Positions 22,457-34,817 of a stretch of 64,000 bases of DNA are shown in pieces. A program made the translations under genes and the position numbers. A model generated the notes under the pieces. That model did no database searches. It saw only the letters and a list, made by a program, of their open reading frames with translations, and was not told where the DNA came from. Source of the stretch: Mytilus galloprovincialis (Eukaryota; Mollusca; Bivalvia; Mytilida; Mytilidae); the NCBI RefSeq assembly GCF_965363235.1, contig NC_134845.1, positions 31,622,524 to 31,686,523 of the forward strand. The letters run 5' to 3'. The number at the start of each line of letters is the position of its first letter. Positions within the stretch are counted from its first letter, which is position 1.

Positions 22457-24863
22457 CAGCCCGTAACAGAGAAGTGATCGAATTGATGTTTCTTTACCGT
22501 CAAAATTAGCTGCGTTATCGACAAACTTAATTGAGTAGTGACCGAACTATTGGTACTTTAACGTTAAAAAGATTGACAATGCTGACAAACTTTCATGTGT
22601 CGATAATCAAGTTTAATACCGATAATATTGAAAATAATTCTAATAATATGAAACAAAATATGTCCATGCACCATTTCGATTGGGCGAAAAGTAGTCATTT
22701 CTTCAAAGTCAGAACAGAAAAAAAAAGATTTATGGAAGGACGTCTTGATAGTATTATTTTCTTTACAATTTTACCCAAAACTAAAAGAAATATACTGGTA
22801 AACAATTAAAAAGGTGTTTGATAGGAATGAAGTCCTTTATTTTTCCGGACTACAATGTGTACCGTATGTGTGATGGATTTGAATTCAATCAATAACTTTG
22901 AAATGTTTTCTCATATGTATACACAAAAGGGAGGACTGATATTTGTACTTCTGTTAGAATATGTCTTCGTCCGTTTCACATGCCAAACTTTTTTCTAGTA
23001 CAGTTTAAACGGGAAAATTTTGTTGAGAATTTTTTTTAATGTGACAAAATAACGAGCAAAACTATTTCTTGTAATGGCACACACACAGAATATTTGGATT
23101 TCTAGTTCGGGTTTGAAAAAGAAATTTCGCCTTTTCTTGAGCCTGTTTTGTACATTTAGTTTAACAGATATGATCCAATGGAATTTTTCAAATGGAACCT
23201 TCGGTAAATAGGAAAATGAAAAGATATGGGGTAATTTACAGAGATACCACACTCCATCCATGAGAAAAACGGAGGGAATTTAAAAATCTAGAGGTCTCCA
23301 AAAGGCTTTCAACAAGGGTGGAATCTCACTCCTTCTGAAAAACTCTAAATCGCCCCAACGTGTACATACGTTTGGTCATCAAGGGATTCTGGTTTCTCTT
23401 TTCGTGGGTCATAAACATTCAATTCGGATTTGAATTTAATTTGCCGAAACATTTCTGTACATTAAATCTTAGGACGGTCAGAACATTTTAAGGACGCAAC
23501 AGATCGAAGTACAATTTTAAGTAGTACATAGATGTGCAATAATTCAGCTTCCTGTACATGTTCATGAAGTTCTAAAATTTGAATGTTGATTTCTTTAAAA
23601 AAAACAACATTTGTTTACAATAAAAAATCTCAACTGAATGTCCGTTAACAATGAAAAAGTTTGACCATGAAAAATCACATATCTAAGAAAAGCAGTCGTT
23701 TAATTGATTATAAGAAAGTTTCAGTATATCATGTCAAATTTCTTTAATTTGAGAGTTTTCCTTTAGTTACAAATGTAGCTCCATGTCTGATGGTGAAATA
23801 AAAATGAATGTCTCAGAAAGTGGTGAATTAGTTTCCATAAATGACAGATGAATCGGGCCAAGCTTAGTAACTTACAGTAAACAGACTACTGTAACATTGA
23901 CGGACTCGTCGAACTGTTTAAAAGATTTGTGTTTATGACCAAAAATTTATATACAACTTCATTTATAAATTAATCTGAATTTCATAGCGCGTCGTCACAA
24001 TAATGAAAGTTATAAAAAAAATATATAACCAGCAGATCTATACTTCTATAAAGAAAGTATTCTTGTACAAAAGGGTATTTATTATAAAATGGTCCTAACT
24101 ATAGAATAGATAGTTTACCACAGAAATCTTAAACGGAAGTTTCGACAATTTTAAACAGAAGAGATTTGAAAATAAATTTAACTTTAAATAAACACTGAAA
24201 TAATTTTAATACCTTGATGGTGTAAAGAATAAACCAACAATCTCAATCTTTAAAAGTGTCTTCATTGCACTAACCGACGAGTTCATGTTTACAGTAGAAA
24301 CAGTGGTGTGACTCCAATAAATTCATTATCATTGTAGTCATGAATATTTATCGCTTATATTAAATTGATAAAATTTTATCGAGGTCGCACCAACTGTTTC
24401 TACATCTAAGATCAGTTACATGTAACATGATCTCGTCGATTCGCATGACGAAGCCATTGTTTATGACAGAACACACATTCTAGATTATGTATTTTTGTTT
24501 CCGTCAGTTCGAAAGTATTTGATCATTTCAACTCCTTTGTATTTCATAATATGTGTCATGAACAAAGACATATGTTCGATTGAATAATGATTTCCTCGTA
24601 ACAAATGATAGAAATTTCGGAGATCCCGTATTTGATCCTTTACCGTTAAAATGAAAATGCCAATGACAGAGGTTGATTATAAAAAATGTCTTACTATGTT
24701 AAAAAAACTTCGACTTAAACAATGAAATTTTACACGTTGGACATGAAATATTTTGTCGATGAAGAAAATTAAATTATGTCACTTCTGAAATAAGTTTGTC
24801 GATAACGTAACTTATTCTGACGGTAAAGAAACGCGAATTCGATCACTACTCTGTTACGGGCTG
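22457..24863. mobile_element. 2.4-kb non-autonomous DNA transposon with about 86-bp TIRs
   Basis: Left end 22457-22542 and right end 24778-24863 are inverted copies beginning CAGCCCGTAACAGAG, well conserved for the outer 73 bp and weaker inside. Each end is flanked by TA (22455-22456 and 24864-24865), which fits a TA target duplication as in the Tc1/mariner/pogo group. No transposase frame was found inside; the longest, 22531-22809 (+), has no DDE/D features. A smaller MITE is nested at 24295-24402. Confidence 0.8.
24295..24402. mobile_element. 108-bp MITE nested in the larger transposon
   Basis: tagaaacagtggtgtgac at the left end pairs with gtcgcaccaactgtttcta at the right end (inverted, about 17 of 19 positions). 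Both ends carry TA, which may be the target duplication. Confidence 0.6.
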
Positions 24864-24865
24864 TA

Positions 24866-27800
24866 TCTTCTTTGGAACCAATCTGACGTTTGCTGAATTA
24901 AGTTTTGCTGTTATTAGTTTTATTAGTTTGTTAAAGATAGCTCTAAGAAAACAGTTTTCGGAGGGTCTGTTTCTCCTTCAACTTTTCGATTGGTTACATA
25001 TATATAAATGGAACTAGAACTGTAGAAGGAAGGACTGAGTTATTCCGCTTTGTCTGAAGAACTTCCCTTGAACAATCGTTATTTCTTTTCTGACAAAAGT
25101 GCAACGTGTACACTGGGTAAGCGTATTTGTTGTTATATAAAAGATTCGTTATCAGTGTGATACTGGATCCTGATAGATCTATTATTGAACAAAAAGACTA
25201 AAGTTTATAAAAAATAAAATTATATTAATGAACTAAAATATATACAACTGCTCTTATTTTTAATGAATAGATCTACAACTGTTCTACTTAAAAAGAAAGA
25301 AAAATACTGCTTAGAAAATTATAATTACCATGATAAGTAGAATCAAAATAACCCTATAAAAAACAATCAGTAAGGCACTATGAAAAATATGTTACAGCTC
25401 ATACTGCATCTGTTATATATACATACTTTAGAACAACTGTTACCGTCCACATTCTTATTATAGAATAATGTTCGGTATCAGATCATTCAACTAAAGACAA
25501 TGTTAACATACATGTACAGGATATACATTAACATGAAAGGATGTAAACATGGCTAACTTAATCCTCAAATTAAAAAAAATGAAATAAATTAAATAAATTA
25601 AACATGAAACCTTCTATTTTAGTAGCACTTGTATATACGCTTCAAAAGTTCAAATTAATTTGATTTGAAATCAGTATATTTTGTTGAACATGTATACACG
25701 TTTTGAAAGAAAGAAAATATGTGAACATATATAAATGACAGTGCATTTTATTACATAACATGATAATGGATAGAGAATACAGTTTACTTTAAGTGAATCT
25801 CTAGATCTAAATGCGAATTAAAAAAAAGACCTGCTCTAACTTTCTCCGTTATATTTTTACAGTGGTGTACTTATATTGAGACAATTTATTGCAACATTAT
25901 AGAACTCTAACTCAGAATATGGACAATGTTATTTTCATGATGTCACTAAGGTCTTGAATTAAGTTTGTCTATTTCAGTCATACCAATGTTTGACCTTTTT
26001 CAACCTGACCCAATCATTTCTTTACCTCCAAATTTTAACCTCTGGTTTGTATGGAATTATAATTACTAGTACCTCATAACTGGATATTTGAGGCCCAAAA
26101 CACGAAAGATTAAATTTTGGGGTGTATGAAAAAACCTGAGTTATGCACTGTCCCCACTAAGGACCACATTTGTGGTCCCAGACATAATATGATGGGATTT
26201 CAATTCCGCTTATTTAATCAAGGGCGTATCCAGCAAGTTTTGAAATAAGAATACTAGAGATTTCAATATCAATTGTGAGGATTTTTAATTTCGATTAACC
26301 TTCCCGTGGTTCATTTTTGGTCAACGGTTATTCGATTCATATCTAATACCCATCACGGTAAAATATTGACAAATCGTATAAATTTTGTAAAAAACAAGTT
26401 TTATCAGTGACATTTTGTTTCAGTAGATTAATGCATGGCAAAATACCACACAGATGTTGACATGATATTATACTACACATATTGATTTCAAATCCTCGAA
26501 TACAATAATGATCTGGCAATATACATTTTATTTTTATATAAATCACTACATGTTTTAACAAATGGCTCTACATTAAGTAAGACTTGTTTTTATTTGTTTT
26601 ATTTAATCAGTTTAACCAAATGAACGCAATGTATTCCTGTATGAAATTACTTTCTAAATGACACATTTTACCAAAATTCATCTTCGAGATCACCAACCTG
26701 AATAGACGAGTATCCACATCATACGGCTTTTGCGTAACCCCTTTCCCCTCAATTCTAGGTTATATATTCAATGCCGACGAACAAAAAAAAAAAAAACCGA
26801 ATACAATTCTTCTGTTTTCTGTGGTTTTTTATTCTAGATTTGTATAACTGGTTTTAATTAAGTTTCTTATTGAACAGCGGTGTCCTACTATTGCCTTTAT
26901 TCTTAAATTTATAACCTCAAAATACTCAAAGAAGTGGAGATAATAAAGAGACATTAATTTGGAGAATTCCTGAAAATGTAACCAAATTAGAAGTTCGTAG
27001 AGATAACCCACAACTGCAACTTTGGCTAGTTGTTGGCAAAAGTTGAGTATAGGTAACTAAAACAGATTGACCAAAAAGTAATTTCTATACATTGTCTGAC
27101 ATGCAGACATAAATGATTCCATATTGGCTAGGAATGTCCTTCGCTACATCATTTTCCAAACAGAGTGTTGATAACCATTAGATTTTGACCACTTGAGTAA
27201 AATAAAAACAAAACAAAAAAACTCAAAGGAAATTGGGGCTATCTATTTCTTTCAGTCTTCTCATCTTTAAGTATTCAAAAACTTTTGAGTTCGGAATATC
27301 ATACCTGTACTTAACCTGGCAGGATAAATTATGTATAAATTGACCCATTAAATAAAGATATCTTATCTACGTTTGAAGAAAATGGACACCACGCGGAAGG
27401 TAAATACATAATTATTTATCACATAACAATAATATTCAGGCTTGGAAAATGCGATGTTAAAATTACTGGAAAACTTTGTTGAAATCAGGTCTTGGTGTGT
27501 TTGCATTCGGATATTTATAGATGGAAATAGAAGCAAAATTAAACAACGATTATGTCGCATAGCAATGCACATGTTAACCGTTCAAGTTGATCAGCGTTTA
27601 ACTGTTGTAAATATTGTGAAGTAGTACTTTACTTGCAATTTCGAATTTTTATGAAATCATTGAGGCATTTATAACTATCTGAACCTCATCAGCAGATTGA
27701 ATATGTAAATCCAAAGATAAATGGGAATTGGTTCAATGAATGTATAAAATACATTTATAAAGCACCTTGCATATGCATTTTGTTCTTCTTTCACGACAAC

Positions 27801-28611
27801 TTGTCCTCATGTTTTTTTAATTTTTTTTGCTGCCGTTTGGTTTGACGTGTTTGTAATTTTATTGCTGCCGTTTGGTTTGACGAGGTTCCGAATTATTGCC
27901 GCTGTTTGCTCTGACGATGTTACGATTTATTGCTTTTTTGTTTACTTTGATAAAGTTGCGATGTATTGCTTCTTTTTGCTTCAAAGAAGTTCCGATTTTG
28001 TAAGCAACTTTAAAAAGAGACGGACAATATCAAGGGGAATATCAAAAACCAAAAGTTGAAGAAAAACATATAATGACCCCAAAAAAAAAAAAAAAAATTG
28101 CAATGAGAACAAACAACCGTCAGGTATAGCTTTAACAGAAAATGCATGATTGTGCAGCACAAATCCAACAAAAAAAAGTCAGTTGTCTGGCAAATTAAGC
28201 AGTACCTGCTTCATAAGAAGCACCAGAGTGGGTGCTAAGGCACGCAAAACCTTTTTGGAGATATTACAATCAAGTAAAATAGAGAACGCGCATTATTGTC
28301 GCTAAAACAAGTGGAATATATATATATATGTCCATCTGTGACACAGATATACCTCAACGGTCAAGCAAATAATGATTGCATTATTTAAGATGACTTAAAC
28401 TGCTAGGAATGTTTAGTTCAATAGATTTCTTTTAAGAAGCAACCGTTTCTCAAATTCTCAATTAAGGAAATCATTACAGGAAATGTAATAATATACATTG
28501 AACGACAAAATTTCTTTTTATGTGACGTTTAACTTTTCTTACTCCAAACACGCGAAACAATGAATGTGTTTTTTAATTTGATAGATGCTTTTTGTGCATT
28601 TTTGTAAATGT
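24866..28611. other. Non-coding stretch with a degenerate tandem repeat at 27826-28000
   Basis: AT-rich with no supported exon. At about 27826-28000 the block tgctgccgtttggtttgacg recurs three to four times with decay, at a period near 40-50 bp, which leaves an open frame by chance (27847-28059). A poly(A) run lies at 28079-28097. Confidence 0.5.
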
Positions 28612-29020
28612 TTATATAAAAAAAAGAAAATGTGGTATAATTGCCAATGAGACAACTCTCCACAAGAGACCAAAATGACATAGAAAGTAACAACTTATAG
28701 GTCACCGTACGGCCTTCAACAATGAGCAAAGCCCATAACGCATAGTCAGCTATTAAAGGCCCCGAAATGACAATGTAAAACAATTCATACGAGAAAACTA
28801 ACGGCCTGATTTATGTACTAAAAATGAACGAAGAACAAATATGTTACAAATAAACAAACGACAACCACTGCATTACAGGTTCCTGACTCGGGACAGGCAC
28901 ATACATACATAATATGGCGGGGCTAAACATGTTAGCGGGATCCCAACCCTCCCCTAACTTGGGACAGTGGTATAACAGTTCAACATAAGAAAGAACTACA
29001 TGTATAAAAATCAGTTGAAA
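28612..29020 (+). repeat. Dispersed repeat R1, copy 2
   Basis: aatgtggtataattgccaat through tataaaaatcagttgaaa. Colinear with 44715-45115, including tcaccgtacggccttcaac, acaatgtaaaacaattca and ggcggggctaaacatgtta. Confidence 0.85.
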
Positions 29021-29094
29021 AACACTTTGTTTGTTTTGATATTGTAACACAGAGATGACTGCTGTAACCATATTTTGACCATTTTACCGATTAT

Positions 29095-29350
29095 GTCTGT
29101 TTTGTTCATGCATCGTTGTAAATATAACGGAATTTGATGTGACTGTCATACAAGTGAGAGGTTAAGCTCTATAAAACCAGGTTCAGTCCACCATATTCTA
29201 CATTTGAAAATTCCTGTACCAAGTCAGGAATATAACAGTTGTTGTCCATTCGTTTGATGTGTTTTATCATTTGAGTTTGCCATTTGATTAGGGAATTCCT
29301 TTGAGGATTTGCCTCGGAGTTCAGTATTTTTGTGATTTTGTTTTTTTATG
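29095..29350 (+). repeat. Dispersed repeat R3, copy 2
   Basis: Colinear with 21697-21950, including the tail gagttcagtatttttgtga. Confidence 0.8.
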
Positions 29351-29617
29351 GTAAAACATATCACCTGGTTAACTATGTATACTCCATATTTTTGTATTAC
29401 AAATATCAAAAAAGTTACGATAATAAATTGTGTATATTACCTAGTTTTATGATGCTTTGATAATAGATGGTGATGTATCACAGAGTCAAATAACATCATC
29501 ATACAGTTGGAAGGAAAATATTGGAGACGATGTGCGTTCACAAAAATGGTAAAATATACGTGGCATTGTCTCGCAAAAATATAATTGCAATTATATGTTG
29601 ACTTAATATATTTGTAG

Positions 29618-29752
29618 AGAACATTAAACAAGCACAAAGACAAAGCAGATAAAGCATCAACAGATGATAACACAGAGACATCTAAAACTGCAGTCTTCTT
29701 TACTTTGTTCTTCACATCATGGATATTTGTTATTGTTGAAAAGTGCATCACA
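29618..29752 (+). CDS. Candidate upstream exon of the sterol reductase-like gene
   Basis: 135 bp (45 codons, phase 0 at both ends) after ATATTTGTAG and before a good donor GTAAGT at 29753. It encodes a charged linker (NKHKDKADKASTDDNTETSK) followed by a hydrophobic segment AVFFTLFFTSWIFVIV, matching the place of the first membrane span in LBR/TM7SF2. The phase fits the exon at 35062 exactly. Against it: the EFGG motif that normally starts this span is missing, and the 5.3-kb intron is full of repeats. Confidence 0.45.
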
Positions 29753-29984
29753 GTAAGTAATAAAATGTTTCGCTAGAATCTTGAAAAAATCATCCATTGA
29801 AAGGGTACTAGTAAGTTAATTACTTTTAATTAATGAAACTGTCTGTCAAGGAAGCAACAGCTAAATACTTGTGCGCATTAACACACATAAAGCTGATTTG
29901 GTCTTGCATCGGTTACATTGCCATACGCACCATATAAACGTTTCTCATAAAAACGGAAAACTAATACATACAAGATTTTATACT

Positions 29985-30150
29985 TTATGGAATTTGATGC
30001 GACTGTCATACAAGTGAGAGGTATAGTAAGCTATAAAACCAGGTTTAATCCACCATTTTATACATACGAAAATGTCTGTATCAAGTTAGGAATATGAAAG
30101 TTGAATGGATTCCTCAGTATTTTTGGGGATTTTACTTTTCAATGAAAAAT
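29985..30150 (+). repeat. Dispersed repeat R3, partial copy 3
   Basis: gactgtcatacaagtgagag and gctataaaaccaggtttaat are kept; the tail is shortened and diverged. Confidence 0.7.
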
Positions 30151-30291
30151 TCAGTGTCAGCAGACTTTGTTTATTGCATCTACATCTTTAAAAGTATTGA
30201 AATCAAATATTCAATTAGAATGTGCTTTATTCCTTGATCATCACATTTAAACGGACCAATGAATCATTTGATCAAAATAAGCGAATTGATC

Positions 30292-30411
30292 ACTGTCCCC
30301 GAGGGTATCACCAGCCCAGTAGTTAACACTTCGGTGTTGACATGAATATCAATGATGTGGTCATTTTTATGAATTTCCCGTTTACAAAACTGAATTTTTC
30401 GAAAAACTAGA
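30292..30411 (+). mobile_element. Fragment of the retrozyme body
   Basis: gtccccgagggtatcaccag through tttttcgaaaaacta matches 34129-34244 closely. It lacks the ribozyme ends. It contains a hairpin GTTAACAC-TTCG-GTGTTGAC at 30322-30341. Confidence 0.85.
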
Positions 30412-30459
30412 AAATATTAGTTAAAGACTGTTTCATAATCGTTTTAAGATAAGATGTTT

Positions 30460-30690
30460 AATAGATATTTGTAAGATGTATTATAGAAATGTTTTCCAAA
30501 TGTTTGTTAGTGATATTTGAGTGAAGCACATGTTTGATATGAAAAAAGAAATATTTTATAAACATTTTTACATAATATTTCTAATTGATATTTGTAAGAT
30601 GTACGACAAATGTTTTTCTAATGTTTGTAAGTGATATTTGTGTGAAGCCCATGTTTGATATGAAAAAGGAAATATTTTTTATATAATTTT
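30460..30690 (+). repeat. Imperfect tandem duplication, about 123-bp period
   Basis: gatatttgtaagatgta at 30464 and 30587, each followed by aatgtttgt.agtgatattt, gtgaagc.catgtttgat and atgaaaaa.gaaat. Confidence 0.8.
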
Positions 30691-32579
30691 TTAATCAGAT
30701 TAACATGAATGTCTTCTCATTTTTGATAGATGAGTTTTAACAAATCTAATCTAACTTGGATGAAAATTCCAATCAAGTCAAAAGAAAAATTATCTAGCGA
30801 ATAACGATTGTGTTTGAAGAGCATTGAGGACTCAGTAAAAAATCAAATGATAAAGTCATACCAAATAGGACTACGATAATCTGTGCCTAGAACTAGAAAA
30901 TTCAAAGTTTTTAATACAGTCTTTATAAAAAAAATATCATTGATATTTCATGCCAATAAAGAAATATAAGCCAACATTGTGCCAACAATATGCCAACGTG
31001 TTGGGTACTTACCTCCCCCCTTTATACCACATACTTGAAAATTTATTTTTTATATTATTCCAACGTTCTAACAAAAAAAATGTGCTCTTCATTTCTTTAT
31101 CTAACATTTTCAAATCTGTGTAGTCATTTAAATGTATTTAACTAAATGATTGAATAATTTTATGCACAAATAAAAAATATTTAAAACCAGCCCAAAACAA
31201 CAAATACAATTTGAATATAGTTTCATTTTACTCATTGTAATTGAAATTATGAGATGTTTGACACGAGAAAATTTGATGCTTTTCAATCGATAGTTGTGAA
31301 AAGTCTGAATTTTAAGAGATGACTTATAATCTTTCATATTAAAGCATTTCATATTAAAGCATAAACTTTTTATTAAAATGGGTACATACTGTATATAAAA
31401 CATTTGGTAGACATCCATAAAATATATCCTAGACATAAGAAGAATATTTTTGTCCAGATGTTTGAAAGATGTTGTCTGGATATTTTCAATTGACACTGAA
31501 TAATATCAAAATTATGTTAATTCAATATATAATCAAGATATTTAAAAATAATGCTCTTTAAACATTTAGAACAAATATTTCCATAAAATATGCTATTCAC
31601 ATGAGTAAAGCCAGACATATCACGTCAAAAACATGTTTTTGGATGATATTTTGGTGACATTTTGCAAGATATTTTTAAAATATCAATAAAATGTTTTTGT
31701 GCTACCTAAATATCGTGTATATTGACCGTTATTATGAAGTAATGTGATTCGTAAACCTACGGGTATTGAAAACAACCTTGTATGCATGAATGATTTCACA
31801 CCTATTTAAGTGCCTAACAAGATTTTGTGAGTTAGACGAAATTGACCTTAATACGATCGTATTGACTTTTTTCCTCCAAAAATAGGTAGATCGGACATAT
31901 TTTGACTTTATTTAATGACCTCCTTAGTTTGGGATTAATTGTAATTAGCATGTTCCTATGAGACTGAAAAATGTTGTTTTTTTGGTAAGATAAATAATAA
32001 TTTTACCTGGCGTAGCCGTGTGTAAAGTGTATTTCGGAATTTCTCTCCGAAAAATAACTTGTTGATTGGAATAAAACGTCTTATTTGCAAACTTTTTCTG
32101 TTTTTCTCCGCAATTGACTATTAAAAAATAATCTATCTACTGTGTATTTGGCAAATTTTGTGAAAATAGGAGAATTGGCGATTCTTACCTTTCATACCTA
32201 TACTTTCATTGATAAAACATAACATGGACTCATCCAGTGTCCAGTTTGAGGGTCATTTTAGTTACCGTCACATTCATGCACGTTCTGTTTTAATCAATAG
32301 TCATGTATGAAAAGCATGAACAGTTTGAAGGTAAACAAATAATAACTTAATCCAATCAAATTGCGTAATATTCAATAACAATGACCGGTCCACATTATAA
32401 TAAGTAATAGGGCTAAACTGGGTAGGGAGAAATTGTAAGAGACGCCATCACGAGTTGGTTGACCGTTATGGAATAACCGTTTCACAAATGATATCGGATA
32501 TGTTCCTTACGTCGTAACTACAATCCCCTTCCCTTTCATGAATATGACCTACCGAATTAGACTATTTACCGGATTTGTA
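30691..32579. other. Non-coding stretch (probably intronic)
   Basis: AT-rich. The 122-codon minus frame at 31128-31496 is lysine-, isoleucine- and cysteine-rich without motif, and I treat it as chance. No exon supported. Confidence 0.45.
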
Positions 32580-32825
32580 ATCACTTAAGCAACACGACGG
32601 GTGCCACATGTGGAGCAGGATCTGCTTACCCTTCCGGAGCACCTGAGATCACCCCTAGTTTTTGGTGGGGTTCGTGTTGTTTATTCTTTAGTTTTCTATG
32701 TTGTGTCGTGTGTACTATTGTTTTTCTGTTTGTCTTTTTTATTTTTAGCCATGGCGTTGTCAGTTTGTTTTAGATTTATGAGTTTGACTGTCCCTTTGGT
32801 ATCTTTCGTCCCTCTTTTATATTCA
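32580..32825 (+). repeat. Dispersed repeat R2, intact copy
   Basis: gcaacacgacgggtgccac, gtggagcaggatctgcttac, cgtgttgtttattctttag, agccatggcgttgtcag and tttcgtccctcttttat. An 83-codon frame here (32601-32852) is part of the repeat, not a gene. Confidence 0.85.
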
Positions 32826-33600
32826 AAATTTATTTTTTGCAATAACGAATAAAAATTTGTCAATCAAAAGTTTTGCTATAATTTCATAAACATGTCGTTC
32901 TGTATTAGTACAGTTTTTGGATCTTTCATTTATGTATATTTAAGGCCATACAAAGTTTGGGCTTCAAAAGTCCACACAATTATTGACTTTATACAGAAAA
33001 TTTGTCCTTTTAAAACATAAAATGTTTCCAAAACAATACGTTACTACAAAGTAAAATCATTTCTCAAAATACTGCAAAAACTTTCATTTCGATTAGTACA
33101 GAAGTAATGTCATAAAGTGCGTTATTTAGATAATATTGAAACATTGTCAACCGTTAATACAGTTATGGAAATATGTACATTTGGTTACGAATATATTGGG
33201 TAACCTTTTTCGATTTATCTGTTAGTAGTTATCTATTATCTAGTAAAATTGCAGGTATCTAGTGCTGGTTTTTCGATTTTATTTGTTCGAAGAGATTAGA
33301 GGCGAGGGAGTGTTAAAAAATTATATAAATTCAGCACATTCACTAAATAACCGAGGACTACAAAAAATGTGTTCAGCGGCAAATATTTCAAAATACTATT
33401 TTTTTTTAAATCAATATCTATCTACAATTAATGTATTCAATGGGAGTGATAGTTGTTTCTCCTTGTCACAACCTTATATTAAACACGGTAAAATTGTTTT
33501 ACAAATAATTTAACCTATAGCGCTGACTGTCAGACATTTTGTATCCGTGACTTTTAAGGCGACATGACGATCAATGTTTGGAAGTTGCTACGCTTATAAA
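32826..33600. other. Non-coding stretch (probably intronic)
   Basis: AT-rich. The frame at 33262-33513 (+) has no motif or splice context. Confidence 0.4.
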
Positions 33601-33640
33601 TTAGCTATGACTATACAATGGTTGTAGCTATCATATTTTA

Positions 33641-34010
33641 ACTGTTACAACGTTTTCCGTGTTGGGACAGTTATTAAATAACTGTTACAACTTTCAAATG
33701 GTTGCATCAGTTTTATTACGACTGTGACAACCCTTTAGGCGTTGAATCAGTTTATTCATGACTGTTACAACGTTTTTCGAGTTGGGACAGTTGTAATTCA
33801 ACTGTTACAACTTTGAAATAGTTGTATCAGTCCTTTATTGACTGTGACAGTTATTTCTTGCGTTGTTGCAGTCGATTTATGTTATAGACAAACTATTTTA
33901 AAGTTGGGACAGTTACAAAATAACTGCAGCAGTGAAATTTAACAACTGTTACAACTTTAACAAACATTATCAGTCTTAGAACGACTGTTTCTGGTATGGA
34001 CAGTTGTTTT
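33641..34010 (+). repeat. 40-bp hairpin monomers in a 120-bp higher-order array
   Basis: ACTGTTACAAC or ACTGTGACA starts recur at exactly 33641, 33681, 33721, 33761, 33801 and 33841, with looser copies to 34010. Every third monomer is the more similar one: 33641 and 33761 carry GTTGGGACAGTT, 33681 and 33801 carry GTTGnATCAGT. Each monomer holds an inverted pair, so neighbouring monomers can fold as ACAGTTATT/AATAACTGT or ACAGTTG/CAACTGT. The array ends at the edge of the retrozyme unit. Confidence 0.85.
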
Positions 34011-34018
34011 TTCGTCCA

Positions 34019-34443
34019 GTAGTGTCTTATGTAGACGAAACGCGCGTCTGCCGTACTAAATTATAATCCTGGTACCTTTGATAACTATTTTACACCACTG
34101 GGTCGATGCCACTGCTGGTGGACGTTTCGTCCCCGAGGGTATCACCAGCTCAGTAGTCAACACTTTGGTGTTGACATGAATATCAATGATGTGGTCATTT
34201 TTATGAATTTCCCGTTTACAAAACTGAATTTTTCGAAAAACTAAGGATTTTCTTATCCCAGGCATTGATTACCTTAGCCGTATTTGGCACAACTTTTTGG
34301 AATTTTGGATCCTCAATGCTCTTCAACTTTGTACTTGTTTGGCATCATAAATATTGTGATATGAGCGTCACTGATGAGTCTTATGTAGACGAAACGCGCG
34401 TCTGGCATACTAAATTATAATCCTGGTACCTTTGATAACTATA
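34019..34443 (+). mobile_element. Retrozyme-like element (two hammerhead ends around a 354-nt unit)
   Basis: The 3' half of a hammerhead (GTCTTATGTAGACGAAACGC onwards, 34024-34048) and a complete hammerhead (34363-34410) flank a unique body, and both are followed by the same tail, actaaattataatcctgg...tttgataact. The predicted cleavage points after C34048 and C34402 are 354 nt apart, the size expected of a circular retrozyme RNA. Such elements are non-coding and are thought to use a LINE or other reverse transcriptase. The upstream ribozyme has lost its CUGAUGA core (it reads CAGTAGT), so this copy could not release a monomer unaided. Confidence 0.75.
34363..34410 (+). ncRNA. Hammerhead ribozyme motif 2 (core intact)
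   Basis: Type I. Core CTGATGA at 34371-34377; stem II GTCT/AGAC with loop TATGT (34378-34390); GAAA at 34391-34394; stem III palindrome ACGCGCGT at 34394-34401; cleavage base C34402. Stem I pairs GTCA (34367-34370) with TGGC (34403-34406), then a C-A mismatch. All catalytic positions known for the family are present. The very short stem III suggests activity as a dimer. Confidence 0.85.
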
Positions 34444-34817
34444 AGCACAACGTTAAAATAGCTGTCTCTTACTTTTTTGAATAAAAGTGAACGCCAGAAT
34501 TGTGATCTATTCGCTCATTGTGACACATAATTGATTGCATGCAAACTCTGAAACACCTGCAAATATTGTCTGCATATTTCAAAGTAGTGTAACTGTTTTT
34601 TTCTATCTGTTGATTCGAGTATTTTTAAACAGGTACGTTGAAGTGCCGTCTTTGAAACAGTTTAAATACCTTTATACAGTTAGTTTAGACAAACTTTAAT
34701 AAAAACAAATTCTTTGAAACCTATACACAAACACACCTTGCATAGCCCCATAATAAGTATTATTACGTATAGAATACAAGTAAGCATACTAAATTAGCGA
34801 AAAATAATAAAGGAACC

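Noticed and set aside
29437-29751. 104-codon minus-strand ORF
   Set aside because: The + strand of the same segment has consensus splice sites and a phase matching the downstream gene, which explains the open frame better.
34114-34149. Minus-strand hammerhead (CGAAACGTC next to CTGGTGAT)
   Set aside because: The CUGANGA core is absent on that strand; it is better explained as a hairpin of the retrozyme body.
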